A stretch of 64,000 bases of DNA from Chryseobacterium oranimense. GTDB taxonomy: Bacteria; Bacteroidota; Bacteroidia; Flavobacteriales; Weeksellaceae. A program made the translations under genes and the position numbers. The DNA lies in contig NZ_FQWT01000001.1 in NCBI RefSeq assembly GCF_900129755.1, positions 124,001 to 188,000 of the forward strand, given 5' to 3'. The notes beneath the pieces were generated by a model. That model searched no databases, had not been told where the DNA came from, and was given only the letters and a program-made list of their open reading frames with translations. Every line of letters begins with the position of its first letter. Position 1 is the stretch's first letter. This document shows, piece by piece, positions 16,186-24,199 of the stretch.

Positions 16186-17097
16186 ATGAAAGAAATCGTC
16201 CTTATCACCGGTGCCGGCGGAATGATCGCAAAGAAACTCTCGAAAAAGCTGGAAAAAGAATACACGGTAAGATTCCTGACCCGAAAGAAAAAGCATGACA
16301 ATGATTTTGAATGGGATATTAAAAATGGAATAATAGATGAATCTGCCCTGGACAATGTCTCCCACATCATTCACCTGGCAGGAGCCAACATTTCGGAAAA
16401 GCGCTGGACTAAGGAAAGAAAGCGGGAACTTATTTCCAGCCGCGTAGATTCCGCGGGACTTCTTTTAAAAACCGTAAAAAAGAAAAAAGTAAAGCTTAAA
16501 TCTTTTATTTCTGCATCAGGAATCAATTACTACGGAACGGTAACTACTGAAAAAATTTATTCTGAAAATGATCCTCCGGGTAATGATTTTCTGAGTGAAG
16601 TGGTGGTTTTATGGGAAAGAGCTGCAGATGATTTCAAGGAACAGAACCTGGCTGAAAGAGTGGTTAAAATACGGACCGCCGTTGTTCTTTCAAGAGAAGA
16701 CGGTGCATTAAAAAAGATGGTTCCTACAATACAATACGGGATTGGATCTCCTTTGGGAAGCGGAAAACAATATATGCCATGGATCCATATTGAAGATATC
16801 TGTTCGATTTATGAAGCTTCTTTGAAAGACCCTGCAATTGACGGAGCCTATAATGCCGTTTGCCCTCAGCATACCACGAATGAAAATTTAACCAGAAAAA
16901 TCGCTGAAGTTCTTCATAAACCCCTTTTTATGCCCCATGTTCCTGCATTTGTTTTAAAATTGATATTCGGAGAATTGGCAGATGCTTTACTGGAAGGCTC
17001 AAGGGCATCTTCACAAAAGATTCAGGAAACTGGATTCAAATTTAAATTTTCGGATCTGAAAATGGCTTTGGAGGATCTCTTGAAAGAAAAAAATTAG
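16186..17097 (+). CDS. TIGR01777 family epimerase (SDR)
   Basis: A 303-residue extended short-chain dehydrogenase of the TIGR01777/YfcH group. The NAD(P)-binding motif ITGAGGMIAKKL is at the N-terminus, the active-site tyrosine region appears as ASGINYYG, and the DUF1731-type C-terminus is present (ASSQKIQETGFKFKF). The substrate is unknown; family members are annotated as sugar-nucleotide or divinyl-chlorophyllide-like epimerases only by similarity. It ends the arginase operon and converges on the MarR gene, with a 20-base gap. Confidence 0.85.
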   Translation: MKEIVLITGAGGMIAKKLSKKLEKEYTVRFLTRKKKHDNDFEWDIKNGIIDESALDNVSHIIHLAGANISEKRWTKERKRELISSRVDSAGLLLKTVKKKKVKLKSFISASGINYYGTVTTEKIYSENDPPGNDFLSEVVVLWERAADDFKEQNLAERVVKIRTAVVLSREDGALKKMVPTIQYGIGSPLGSGKQYMPWIHIEDICSIYEASLKDPAIDGAYNAVCPQHTTNENLTRKIAEVLHKPLFMPHVPAFVLKLIFGELADALLEGSRASSQKIQETGFKFKFSDLKMALEDLLKEKN

Positions 17098-17117
17098 TAC
17101 CATGAAATTCAACTCAG

Positions 17118-17528
17118 TTATATCTTGATACTTTCTAATGCTTTATTCAGCAGAAATGTGAGTGTCTGTAATTCAGCAGGATCTAAAGCTTCTGAAACCT
17201 GATCAGCAACTGTTTTCCGGAAGTTTTCCGAATTATTGATCAAAAATTTTCCTTTTTCTGTAGCGGAAAGATTAAAAATTCTTCTGTCGGAAATACTTTG
17301 CTTTTGCACTATAAGATCATTCTTAATTAAAAACTTAATCTGCTTGGATACTGCCGCCTGACTGACATTGAATGCTTTGGAAATCTGCTTCCCGGTAACT
17401 TCTTCTTTCCGGTATATGTATTCTATAATATTGTAATGGGTTGCAGTAACCCCACTGATATTGCCTTTATTCATATTGGCAAGTATAAAACACTGCCAAT
17501 CTGTAAAGACATTAAAAAAAATCATCAT
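17118..17528 (-). CDS. MarR-family transcriptional regulator
   Basis: A 136-residue winged-helix regulator. The recognition helix region is KQISKAFNVSQAAVSKQIKFL and the wing is QKQSISDRRIFNLSATEKGK, including the DxR of MarR proteins. It is divergent from a UvrA2-type gene across 61 bases that hold two identical-pattern palindromes, TTAACNNNGTTAA, which are its obvious operators. It most likely represses itself and the UvrA2 gene and lets go when it binds a ligand. The ligand is unknown. Confidence 0.88.
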   Translation of the reverse strand: MMIFFNVFTDWQCFILANMNKGNISGVTATHYNIIEYIYRKEEVTGKQISKAFNVSQAAVSKQIKFLIKNDLIVQKQSISDRRIFNLSATEKGKFLINNSENFRKTVADQVSEALDPAELQTLTFLLNKALESIKI

Positions 17529-17550
17529 TCTGTTGTTTCATAAAAAATAC

Positions 17551-17579
17551 TTAACTTAGTTAACTATTAACAAAGTTAA
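17551..17579. promoter_or_regulatory. Two TTAACNNNGTTAA operators, MarR / UvrA2 intergenic
   Basis: TTAACTTAGTTAA at 17551-17563 and TTAACAAAGTTAA at 17567-17579 are both perfect 5-3-5 palindromes, spaced 16 bases start to start. They sit between the divergent MarR and UvrA2 genes, where they would cover both promoters. Confidence 0.75.
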
Positions 17580-17589
17580 TGAAATTATT

Positions 17590-19845
17590 ATGAAAGAAAT
17601 TATTATTACCCACGCCCGACAGAATAATTTGAAAAATATTTCATTACGCATTCCAAAGAATAAAATAACAGTTTTCACAGGAGTTTCCGGATCCGGGAAA
17701 TCATCTTTGGTATTTGAAACCATTGGAGCCGAAGCCCAGCGGCAGATCAACGAGACCCAGAATAGTTTTATAAGAAACCGTCTGCAGCATTTCGGGGTTC
17801 CCAATGTTGATAAAATAGAGAATCTGAACGTTCCTTTCATCATCAACCAGAAAAGATTAGGCGGAAATGCACGTTCCACAGTAGGAACAGCCACAGACAT
17901 TTATGCTTCCCTCCGGTTGCTTTTTTCCAGGATTGGAGAACCGTTTGTGGGTTATTCCAATGTATTCTCATTTAACAATCCGCAGGGAATGTGCCGCGAA
18001 TGTGAAGGGCTGGGCTACGTGCAAACCGTAAACACAGAAACCCTTTTTGATAAAAATAAATCGCTGAATGAAGGCGCTATAAAATTTCCGACATTTCAGC
18101 CCGGCGGCTGGCGGCTCACCCGGTACATTCATTCAGGATATTTCGATAATGACAAAAAACTTAAAGATTTTACTCAGCAAGAATGGGAATTATTACTGCA
18201 TGCAGAAGAGCACACTCCGAAAAATCCTGATAAACAATGGGGGAAAACCGTAAAATATAAAGGCGTTATCCCAAGAATTGAAAACTCATTTCTGAAAAAA
18301 GATTCGAAAGAGAATATCACCAGAAAAGATACTTTAAAGAAAGTCATTATTACCAAAGAATGTCCTGTCTGCAAAGGACAACGGCTCAATTCAAAGATAT
18401 TGTCGTGTAAAATAAACGGCAGAAACATTGCAGACTGTACCGCTTTATCCATCGATGATCTGTTACATTTCATCCGGGAAATACCATCTGAAACGTATAC
18501 TTCCGTTATACTGGAACTTGAAAAAAAGCTTCAGAACCTTCTTGATGTAGGCTTACAGTATCTGAGCCTAGACAGACAAACAGACACCCTTTCAGGAGGA
18601 GAATCCCAAAGGATAAAAATGGTAAAGCAGTTAGGGAACAGCCTTTTAGACCTGTTGTATATCTTTGATGAACCTAGTATCGGCCTTCACCCTAAAGATA
18701 TTGACCATATCGTGGACATTATCAGAAAAATAAGAGATAAAGGAAATACAGTCCTGATTGTGGAGCATGATCCGGACCTGATTAAAATAGCAGACCTGAT
18801 CATCGATATGGGACCCGGCTCAGGAAAAAACGGAGGCGAAATTATGTACCAAGGAAGCTTTAAGAATTTAAAAAATGCTAACAGCAAAACAGGCAGCTAC
18901 TTCAAAAAAGAAAGAAGTTATAATATAAATCCAAGATCGGCAAAAGGCTTTCTTGAAATAACAAACGGTAATCTTCACAATTTAAAGAACGTCAATGTCA
19001 AAATACCCACCGGAATCATGACTGTGGTAACCGGTGTAGCCGGTTCAGGGAAAAGTACGCTGATCAATAAAGTTTTACCTTTGTTTTATCCTCAGGTCAC
19101 CGTAGTGGATCAGTCTGTTTTCACAGCGAGCAGCCGCTCAAACCTATTGACTTACCTTAACCTGTCAAACACGGTTAGAAAGCTTTTTTCAACCACCAAT
19201 AATGTCTCTGAAAAACTTTTTAGCAGAAACGGACAAGGCGCATGTCCCAATTGCAAAGGATTAGGCGTTGAAAAGATAGATCTTGCGTTTATGGATGATA
19301 TTGAACAGCCTTGCGAAGTATGCAATGGATCAGGATTCAAGCCGCAGGTTCTGAAATACGAATATCAGGAAAAAAACATTGCTGATATTATGAATATGAC
19401 TGTTCTGGAAGCCCTGCACTTTTTCCCAAAAACCTGCTTTGAGCATGAATTCAGCCTGCTGATCAAATTGGGGCTGGATTATCTCACGCTCGGACAAAGG
19501 CTGGACAGCTTCTCAGGCGGTGAAAGGCAGCGCTTAAAGCTAACCAGAGAACTGAATCATACCAATAAAATCATCATCCTGGACGAACCCAGTACAGGGC
19601 TCCACCCCATCGATAATGAGAAGCTCCTTTCTTTCTTCCAGGAATTGGTTAATAAAGGAAATACCCTGATTATTATTGAACATAACCTGGATATCATTGC
19701 CCAGGCCGACTGGATTATTGATATAGGCCCAGGAGCTGGAAAACTTGGCGGAAAGATCGTTTTCGAAGGAACCGTAGAAAAATTATTATCTTCCAACGAT
19801 TCCGCAACTTCCATCTATCTAAAGAAACATCTGAAAGGCAAATAA
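17590..19845 (+). CDS. UvrA2-type ABC ATPase
   Basis: A 751-residue UvrA paralogue with two ABC ATPase halves. Walker A motifs are GVSGSGKSS near residue 33 and GVAGSGKST in the second half; signatures are LSGGESQRIKM and FSGGERQRLKL. Zinc-finger cysteine pairs CRECEGLG, CPVCKGQ, CPNCKGLG and CEVCNGSG are kept. It is shorter than UvrA (about 940) and begins directly at the first ATPase, as UvrA2 proteins that lack the UvrB-binding part do. Such proteins are linked to resistance against DNA-binding drugs. Control by the neighbouring MarR fits that role. Confidence 0.9.
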   Translation: MKEIIITHARQNNLKNISLRIPKNKITVFTGVSGSGKSSLVFETIGAEAQRQINETQNSFIRNRLQHFGVPNVDKIENLNVPFIINQKRLGGNARSTVGTATDIYASLRLLFSRIGEPFVGYSNVFSFNNPQGMCRECEGLGYVQTVNTETLFDKNKSLNEGAIKFPTFQPGGWRLTRYIHSGYFDNDKKLKDFTQQEWELLLHAEEHTPKNPDKQWGKTVKYKGVIPRIENSFLKKDSKENITRKDTLKKVIITKECPVCKGQRLNSKILSCKINGRNIADCTALSIDDLLHFIREIPSETYTSVILELEKKLQNLLDVGLQYLSLDRQTDTLSGGESQRIKMVKQLGNSLLDLLYIFDEPSIGLHPKDIDHIVDIIRKIRDKGNTVLIVEHDPDLIKIADLIIDMGPGSGKNGGEIMYQGSFKNLKNANSKTGSYFKKERSYNINPRSAKGFLEITNGNLHNLKNVNVKIPTGIMTVVTGVAGSGKSTLINKVLPLFYPQVTVVDQSVFTASSRSNLLTYLNLSNTVRKLFSTTNNVSEKLFSRNGQGACPNCKGLGVEKIDLAFMDDIEQPCEVCNGSGFKPQVLKYEYQEKNIADIMNMTVLEALHFFPKTCFEHEFSLLIKLGLDYLTLGQRLDSFSGGERQRLKLTRELNHTNKIIILDEPSTGLHPIDNEKLLSFFQELVNKGNTLIIIEHNLDIIAQADWIIDIGPGAGKLGGKIVFEGTVEKLLSSNDSATSIYLKKHLKGK

Positions 19846-19982
19846 ATTATTTTAATTAAGAATCACCTGTTTATTTTATAATGATTCCCTTATTTTAAAG
19901 GATTATAAAGGCATGTTGAAAAAGAAATATTAATTTAGCATTTCCATCAGGACACCATTCCAATATAACACAGAAATATCTA

Positions 19983-20564
19983 ATGCAGAATCCTAACATC
20001 AACATTCTTAAAACAGAAATTTTATCAGATAACTGGTATACTTTAAAAAAAGTAACCTACACCATTGAAAAAAAGGACGGAAATAAAGAAACCCAAAGCA
20101 GGGAAGCCTACGACAGAGGAAACGGGGCGGTTATCCTTCTTTATAATAAGATTTCCGGCACCGTAATTTTAACCCGGCAGTTCAGACTCCCAACCTTCAT
20201 CAACGGAAATACTACAGGTATGCTTATTGAAGCCTGCGCCGGCCTTCTGGATAATGACAACCCGGAAGAATGCATCAAAAGAGAAACAGAAGAAGAAACC
20301 GGTTATAAAATTTCGAAAGTGGAAAAAGTGTTTGAAGCCTATATGTCACCCGGCTCTGTAACGGAAATCCTGCATTTTTTCATAGCTGAATATTCTCATG
20401 AAATGAAGATCACAGATGGAGGCGGACTTGAAGAAGAAGGTGAAAATATTGAAGTCTTGGAGCTGCCATTTGAAGATGCTCTTGCTATGATAGACAAGGG
20501 CGAGATCATGGATGCCAAGACCATTATGCTGCTGCAGTATCTGTGCATTAAAAACATTGTTTAG
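19983..20564 (+). CDS. nudK: NUDIX hydrolase, GDP-mannose pyrophosphatase NudK-like
   Basis: A 193-residue NUDIX enzyme close in outline to NudK, which cleaves GDP-mannose to GMP and mannose-1-phosphate. The NUDIX box runs from [14 protein letters not shown] through [10 protein letters not shown] near residues 85-108. [16 protein letters not shown] and [15 protein letters not shown] are also NudK-like. The exact sugar nucleotide is not certain. A lipoprotein gene starts 8 bases after its stop and the two are likely one transcript; a DUF2306 gene closes the unit. Confidence 0.85.
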   Translation: MQNPNINILKTEILSDNWYTLKKVTYTIEKKDGNKETQSREAYDRGNGAVILLYNKISGTVILTRQFRLPTFINGNTTGMLIEACAGLLDNDNPEECIKRETEEETGYKISKVEKVFEAYMSPGSVTEILHFFIAEYSHEMKITDGGGLEEEGENIEVLELPFEDALAMIDKGEIMDAKTIMLLQYLCIKNIV

Positions 20565-20571
20565 AAACCAG

Positions 20572-20868
20572 ATGAGAAAATTAGTTCCGGCCTTGGTTAT
20601 ACTTACTCTTGCCAGCTGTAAAGAAGAGCCACAAAAAGAGAAACAAACACCCGTCAGTCATAAAATTGCTGAAGCTCCCAAACCTGAGATGGTAAGAGAT
20701 GCCGTATATTCTGAATTCAAACCCGAAAGCATTACCGGCTTAAAAATAAAAGGATTTGATGTTGAAAAAGCTTTTTCTGTCGGGGTAAATACGATTGTAA
20801 CTGGAAACTATTCATTTATTGATGGGCTTTACCGGATACTGAAAAAGATTGGGGAAACAGGCTTCTAA
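20572..20868 (+). CDS. Lipoprotein, N-terminal part of a frameshifted gene
   Basis: The frame is open from 20512, but the true start is the ATG at 20572, which gives a lipoprotein signal MRKLVPALVILTLASC with the lipobox LASC. The reading stops at 20868 after LYRILKKIGETGF. A shift of -1 at the A run near 20842-20846 would continue as LKKDWGNRLLMLNNQNEIM into the following frame and give one 225-residue protein. Either a base was lost (real or sequencing error) or this is a slippage site (AAA AAG). The conserved function is unknown; it is probably an outer- or inner-membrane lipoprotein. Confidence 0.6.
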   Translation: MRKLVPALVILTLASCKEEPQKEKQTPVSHKIAEAPKPEMVRDAVYSEFKPESITGLKIKGFDVEKAFSVGVNTIVTGNYSFIDGLYRILKKIGETGF

Positions 20869-21248
20869 TGCTCAATAACCAAAACGAAATCATGTACACC
20901 TCCAAAGGATCCGGGGAAACCTATCTTTATGAACCGCACTTTTATAAGAACAGTCAGAACGGCAATGTCATCATTGTCTGTCAGCAGGCTTTTGAATATT
21001 TCTTTGGTGGTGAGGCTTTTTTATTGGAAAAACGAAAAATAAAGTATCTTGGAAATTTAGATATTGAACCTAATGATGAGAGAAAAAAATTAACCGATAT
21101 CTTAAAAATTCAGGAATCAAACAAAGAGATTACCTTTACTTTTGATGCAGATTCATTAGTCTTAAAACCCGGAAGTGAAGATATTGTGATCAGGAACAAT
21201 AATGCAAAATATATCTATGATCAGCATTCCCTAACACTCCATCAATAG
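20868..21248 (+). CDS. C-terminal part of the frameshifted lipoprotein
   Basis: A 126-residue frame whose ATG overlaps the stop of the preceding frame (TAATG). It has no signal peptide and starts in the middle of what reads as a continuous domain (MLNNQNEIMYTSKGSGE). Because the preceding fragment carries the export signal, this part alone would stay in the cytoplasm, which argues that the two are one gene joined by a -1 shift or damaged by a missing base. The TAATG overlap would also allow coupled translation. No family is recognised. Confidence 0.55.
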   Translation: MLNNQNEIMYTSKGSGETYLYEPHFYKNSQNGNVIIVCQQAFEYFFGGEAFLLEKRKIKYLGNLDIEPNDERKKLTDILKIQESNKEITFTFDADSLVLKPGSEDIVIRNNNAKYIYDQHSLTLHQ

Positions 21249-21249
21249 A

Positions 21250-21885
21250 ATGGCCGTTAAAACCCTCAGAATATGGGCTGTTGCAGCTATTTTGATTTTC
21301 AGTATGCTGATGCTGAAAACCATTTCCCAATATACCGGTTTTGATAAAAATGTTGGCTTCCTGCAGTTCAAGCAAAAAGTAGTCAGCAATCCATACTGGA
21401 TGGCATTCTTTTACATTCATATCTTTTCAATTACCCTTTGTCTTTTAGCAGGACTCACTCAGTTTTCAAACCGTTTTTTAGCGGAAAACAGAGTGCTTCA
21501 CCGCGTGATAGGAAAAATATATGTTTACAATATCCTGATCATTAATGTTCCGGCCTGTTTTGTCCTCGGATTATTTTCAAACGGCGGGATGATTGGGATT
21601 ACAGGCTTTCTGCTTCAGGATATTCTCTGGGCCTGTTTTACAGTTGCTGCTTTTTCTTTCATTAAAAAAGGGAATGTTCCTGCCCATAAAAAATACATGA
21701 TCCTGAGCTATGCAGTGACTACTACAGCTATTACCTTCAGAATTATAAAGAATCTGATCTATCAGGAAAACCTGTACGATTATGAGTTATTTTACGGATT
21801 AAATGTATGGGCTTCCCTCATTATTAACCTGTCTGCGGCATACCTGATTATCAGGAAAGCAAAGAGGATTAGCGCTCAAAGCTGA
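21250..21885 (+). CDS. DUF2306 membrane protein
   Basis: A 211-residue integral membrane protein with about six hydrophobic segments. LHRVIGKIYVYNIL and AHKKYMILSYAVTTTAITFR match the conserved DUF2306 pattern, in which the histidines may bind haem or metal as in related cytochrome-like folds; this is inference only. It starts one base after the previous stop, so it is translationally linked with the lipoprotein frames. Its 3' end overlaps a small convergent gene by 17 bases. Confidence 0.75.
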   Translation: MAVKTLRIWAVAAILIFSMLMLKTISQYTGFDKNVGFLQFKQKVVSNPYWMAFFYIHIFSITLCLLAGLTQFSNRFLAENRVLHRVIGKIYVYNILIINVPACFVLGLFSNGGMIGITGFLLQDILWACFTVAAFSFIKKGNVPAHKKYMILSYAVTTTAITFRIIKNLIYQENLYDYELFYGLNVWASLIINLSAAYLIIRKAKRISAQS

Positions 21886-22066
21886 CATTGGTAATGAAAA
21901 TAAAAAATGCAATAAATAGCAACAGGGCAAAAGAGGCAATGAAGATCAGCCCGTTCCATATTGTTTTATATTGGGATTTAGCCGTCCATCGGTTAAAAAA
22001 GCGCATGATAACATAAGCCAAACCGCCGAATATTGCTAAAATAAAGATCATAAACATGGATTCCAT
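21869..22066 (-). CDS. Small two-helix membrane protein, hypothetical
   Basis: A 65-residue protein with two predicted transmembrane helices, roughly residues 5-23 (FMIFILAIFGGLAYVIMRFF) and 41-60 (LIFIASFALLLFIAFFIFI), joined by a charged loop (NRWTAKSQYKTIWNG). No family is recognised. It overlaps the end of the DUF2306 gene tail to tail, so the two cannot be strongly expressed together without interference. The clear two-helix pattern with a basic loop supports it being real. Confidence 0.55.
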   Translation of the reverse strand: MESMFMIFILAIFGGLAYVIMRFFNRWTAKSQYKTIWNGLIFIASFALLLFIAFFIFITNVSFER

Positions 22067-22104
22067 AGAAATTAATTTTTATCAAAACTAGTATTTTAAA
22101 ATTA

Positions 22105-22134
22105 AAAAACAATACCCGCTGGAATACTGTTTTT
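22105..22134 (-). terminator. Possible terminator after the Lrp gene
   Basis: AAAAACAATACC pairs imperfectly with GGAATACTGTTTTT across a short loop. It lies between the small membrane-protein gene and the stop of the Lrp/AsnC gene at 22153, and read on the minus strand ends in a T run. Confidence 0.45.
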
Positions 22135-22152
22135 CTTTCTATAAAAATTCGC

Positions 22153-22599
22153 TTATTGAGTTTGAAAAAAACGATTGGTTCTTATTTCAGACAGCTGAAC
22201 GGATGTAGAAGGAATTCCGAACTTTATCAGCCTGTCGATGATATTTTCAAGATGAGTACTGTCCTTCAGTACACATTCGGCAATAAGGCAATATTCGCCT
22301 GTGATCCTTTTGCAGCTGATGATCTCGGGAAACTGTTTCAGATGGTCGATAAATACCCTGAACTCGTCATTTTTGAATTTCAGATGAATAATAACTTTCA
22401 GGCTGTACCCAAGAAGGCCGTAATCAACATCTGCTGTAAAGCTTTTGATCACTCCGGTATCGGTAAGGTTCTGTACTCTTTCTTTTGTGGCAGACTGAGA
22501 CAGGGAAATTTTTCGCCCTATTTCGGCATAACTTAATCTGGAATTCTCAATCAGTAAATCTAAAATTTTATGATCAAATTCATCTAAAACTATTTTCAT
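22153..22599 (-). CDS. Lrp/AsnC family transcriptional regulator
   Basis: A 148-residue regulator: an N-terminal helix-turn-helix (RLSYAEIGRKISLSQSATKERVQNL) followed by the ligand-sensing RAM domain (VIIHLKFKNDEFRVFIDHL and RITGEYCLIAECVLKDSTHL). Family members usually bind an amino acid and form octamers. It is divergent from an AhpD-like gene across 106 bases, the likely target. A second Lrp/AsnC gene sits 600 bases away on the other side of the same AhpD-like gene. The effector is unknown. Confidence 0.9.
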   Translation of the reverse strand: MKIVLDEFDHKILDLLIENSRLSYAEIGRKISLSQSATKERVQNLTDTGVIKSFTADVDYGLLGYSLKVIIHLKFKNDEFRVFIDHLKQFPEIISCKRITGEYCLIAECVLKDSTHLENIIDRLIKFGIPSTSVQLSEIRTNRFFQTQ

Positions 22600-22705
22600 T
22601 GCATTTTTAAATTAAATCAGTGGAATTCTTCAAAATTATAAAATTAAACCATTAAATCCACTTTAAAATGCTATGAATTAAATAGAAATTTGACATAAAA
22701 AAAAT

Positions 22706-23158
22706 ATGACAACAATTGAATTTTCAAACCACGGAAATACACCATTTGAAAAACTGATCGGGCACAACCCGGAGATCCTGGCAAAATGGAATAATCTTGA
22801 AGAAGTTTTCTTTAAAAATACAACATTGGATCCCAATCTGCTCGAGCAGGTACGAAGAACCCTAGCCTTTGGGAACGGCTGTGAGTACTGTATGGTAAAA
22901 GGCGGAAAAGCCGATTTCAGTCAGACAGAGCTTAAAATATCCGTAGCCGTGAGCTTTGCCGAGCTCTTCTGCAAAGACCATCGTTCCATACTCAAAGATC
23001 ATTTCAGTATGCTGAGGGAATTCTTTTCTGAAAAAGAAATTTCAGAGCTGTGCACGTTTGTCAGCTTTATCAGTGCTTCCCAGAAATTAGGGAAGATATT
23101 TAACCTGACAGAGGATTATCAGCCAAATGCAGTGATAAAAATGGAACATCTGCCTTAA
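22706..23158 (+). CDS. AhpD-like carboxymuconolactone decarboxylase-fold protein
   Basis: A 150-residue helical protein with the AhpD-type redox motif NGCEYCMVKGG, whose CxxC pair plus nearby acidic and basic residues can reduce peroxides or relay electrons. The fold is shared with carboxymuconolactone decarboxylase, so peroxidase activity is inferred from the CxxC. It is flanked by two Lrp/AsnC genes, one divergent and one convergent, which suggests control by an amino-acid signal. A weak hairpin (about 23187-23215) lies between it and the convergent regulator. Confidence 0.75.
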   Translation: MTTIEFSNHGNTPFEKLIGHNPEILAKWNNLEEVFFKNTTLDPNLLEQVRRTLAFGNGCEYCMVKGGKADFSQTELKISVAVSFAELFCKDHRSILKDHFSMLREFFSEKEISELCTFVSFISASQKLGKIFNLTEDYQPNAVIKMEHLP

Positions 23159-23220
23159 AAATTCAAAAACATGATTTTTTAATCTGAAATAGCATCTGAA
23201 AACAGGTACTATTTTTGTTT

Positions 23221-23682
23221 CTATATACTCACTCCATGAATATTCTTCACCTCAGCCATCACGAAAGTACTGTGTGCACCTCCGATGGAATCCAATGATC
23301 CCAGCTTATTGAATACAAAATCCTGATAGTGTTTCATATCCCTTACCTGAACTTTAAGGAGAAAATCGAAATCTCCTGAAATATTGTAGCATTCCGCCAC
23401 TTCATCAATCTGTAAAATATCCTCTACAAACTGATTTCCTACCGCACGGTCATGCATTTTAAGTTTGATCTGGCAAAAAACAGTAAAGCCCCGGTTCAGT
23501 TTTTCAGCTTCCAGAACTGCTGCATAATGTTTGATATATCCATCCTGCTCAAGCCTTTTCATCCGTTCAAAAACAGGCGAAGGTGAAAGATTAACCTCTT
23601 TTGCAAGCTCTTTTACTGTTAATTTCGCATTTTTTTGAAGGATTCTGAGCAGCTGAATATCCTTTTCGTCAAGCCTTTCCAC
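23221..23682 (-). CDS. Lrp/AsnC family transcriptional regulator
   Basis: A 153-residue Lrp-type regulator with a clear N-terminal helix-turn-helix (KLTVKELAKEVNLSPSPVFERM) and C-terminal RAM domain (YNISGDFDFLLKVQVRDMKHY). It is of the feast/famine type that senses amino acids. It points away from metE, with 517 bases between the two start codons that hold the cobalamin riboswitch. Control of metE by it is possible but unproven. It is not a close copy of the Lrp gene at 22153. Confidence 0.9.
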   Translation of the reverse strand: MERLDEKDIQLLRILQKNAKLTVKELAKEVNLSPSPVFERMKRLEQDGYIKHYAAVLEAEKLNRGFTVFCQIKLKMHDRAVGNQFVEDILQIDEVAECYNISGDFDFLLKVQVRDMKHYQDFVFNKLGSLDSIGGAHSTFVMAEVKNIHGVSI

Positions 23683-23846
23683 AGGATAATATTCTTTTTA
23701 GGGATTATATTTTCAAAAATACAGAATAATTCACTTAACAATATGGATCAAACAGAATTATTTTCTTAATTTTTCATAATAAGCCAACCAAATCACTTTA
23801 ATAGCTAAATTTACTCCAGATTTGTTCTTTAACATCCTTCATCAAA

Positions 23847-24008
23847 CAGAATAGGTTTTACCTAACGTAAATTAATAGGGAATCGTGTGAAAATCACGAG
23901 CTGTCGCGCAACTGTAAGTAATACCCCAAAGGTTTTATCCGAGAATATCCACTGCCAAAGCGGGAAGGATGATAAAACCGTTACAAGCCAGGAGACCTGC
24001 CTATTCTG
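23847..24008 (+). promoter_or_regulatory. Cobalamin riboswitch
   Basis: The closing helix pairs CAGAATAGG (23847-23855) with CCTATTCTG (24000-24008). Inside are the conserved elements GGGAAtcgtGTGAAAATCACG, GCTGTCGCGCAACTGTAA and the B12 box GCCAGGAGACCTGCC at 23987-24001. It lies 190 bases before metE, so adenosylcobalamin would switch off the cobalamin-independent methionine synthase when vitamin B12 is available. Confidence 0.95.
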
Positions 24009-24081
24009 AATGGACAATGCTTTCGCGGTCTGAAGCTTCAGGTCATACAGATGATACTTTTTTGAACGTTCTTCGCTTTAA

Positions 24082-24133
24082 CGGGAAGATTACGTCCTTT
24101 TTGTATCCGTTTATTCCCTGAAAATTCTTCCCG
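24082..24133 (+). promoter_or_regulatory. Possible expression-platform hairpin in the metE leader
   Basis: CGGGAAGA (24082-24089) is the reverse complement of TCTTCCCG (24126-24133). It lies between the riboswitch aptamer and metE and could form a switchable stem. No strong T run follows, so a translational rather than a transcriptional switch is likelier. Confidence 0.35.
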
Positions 24134-24199
24134 GCAGCATTGAGAAGCATTGTAAAAGAACTTTTAAAAATCATTATTGTTTAATTTAAAAGTTAGAAC

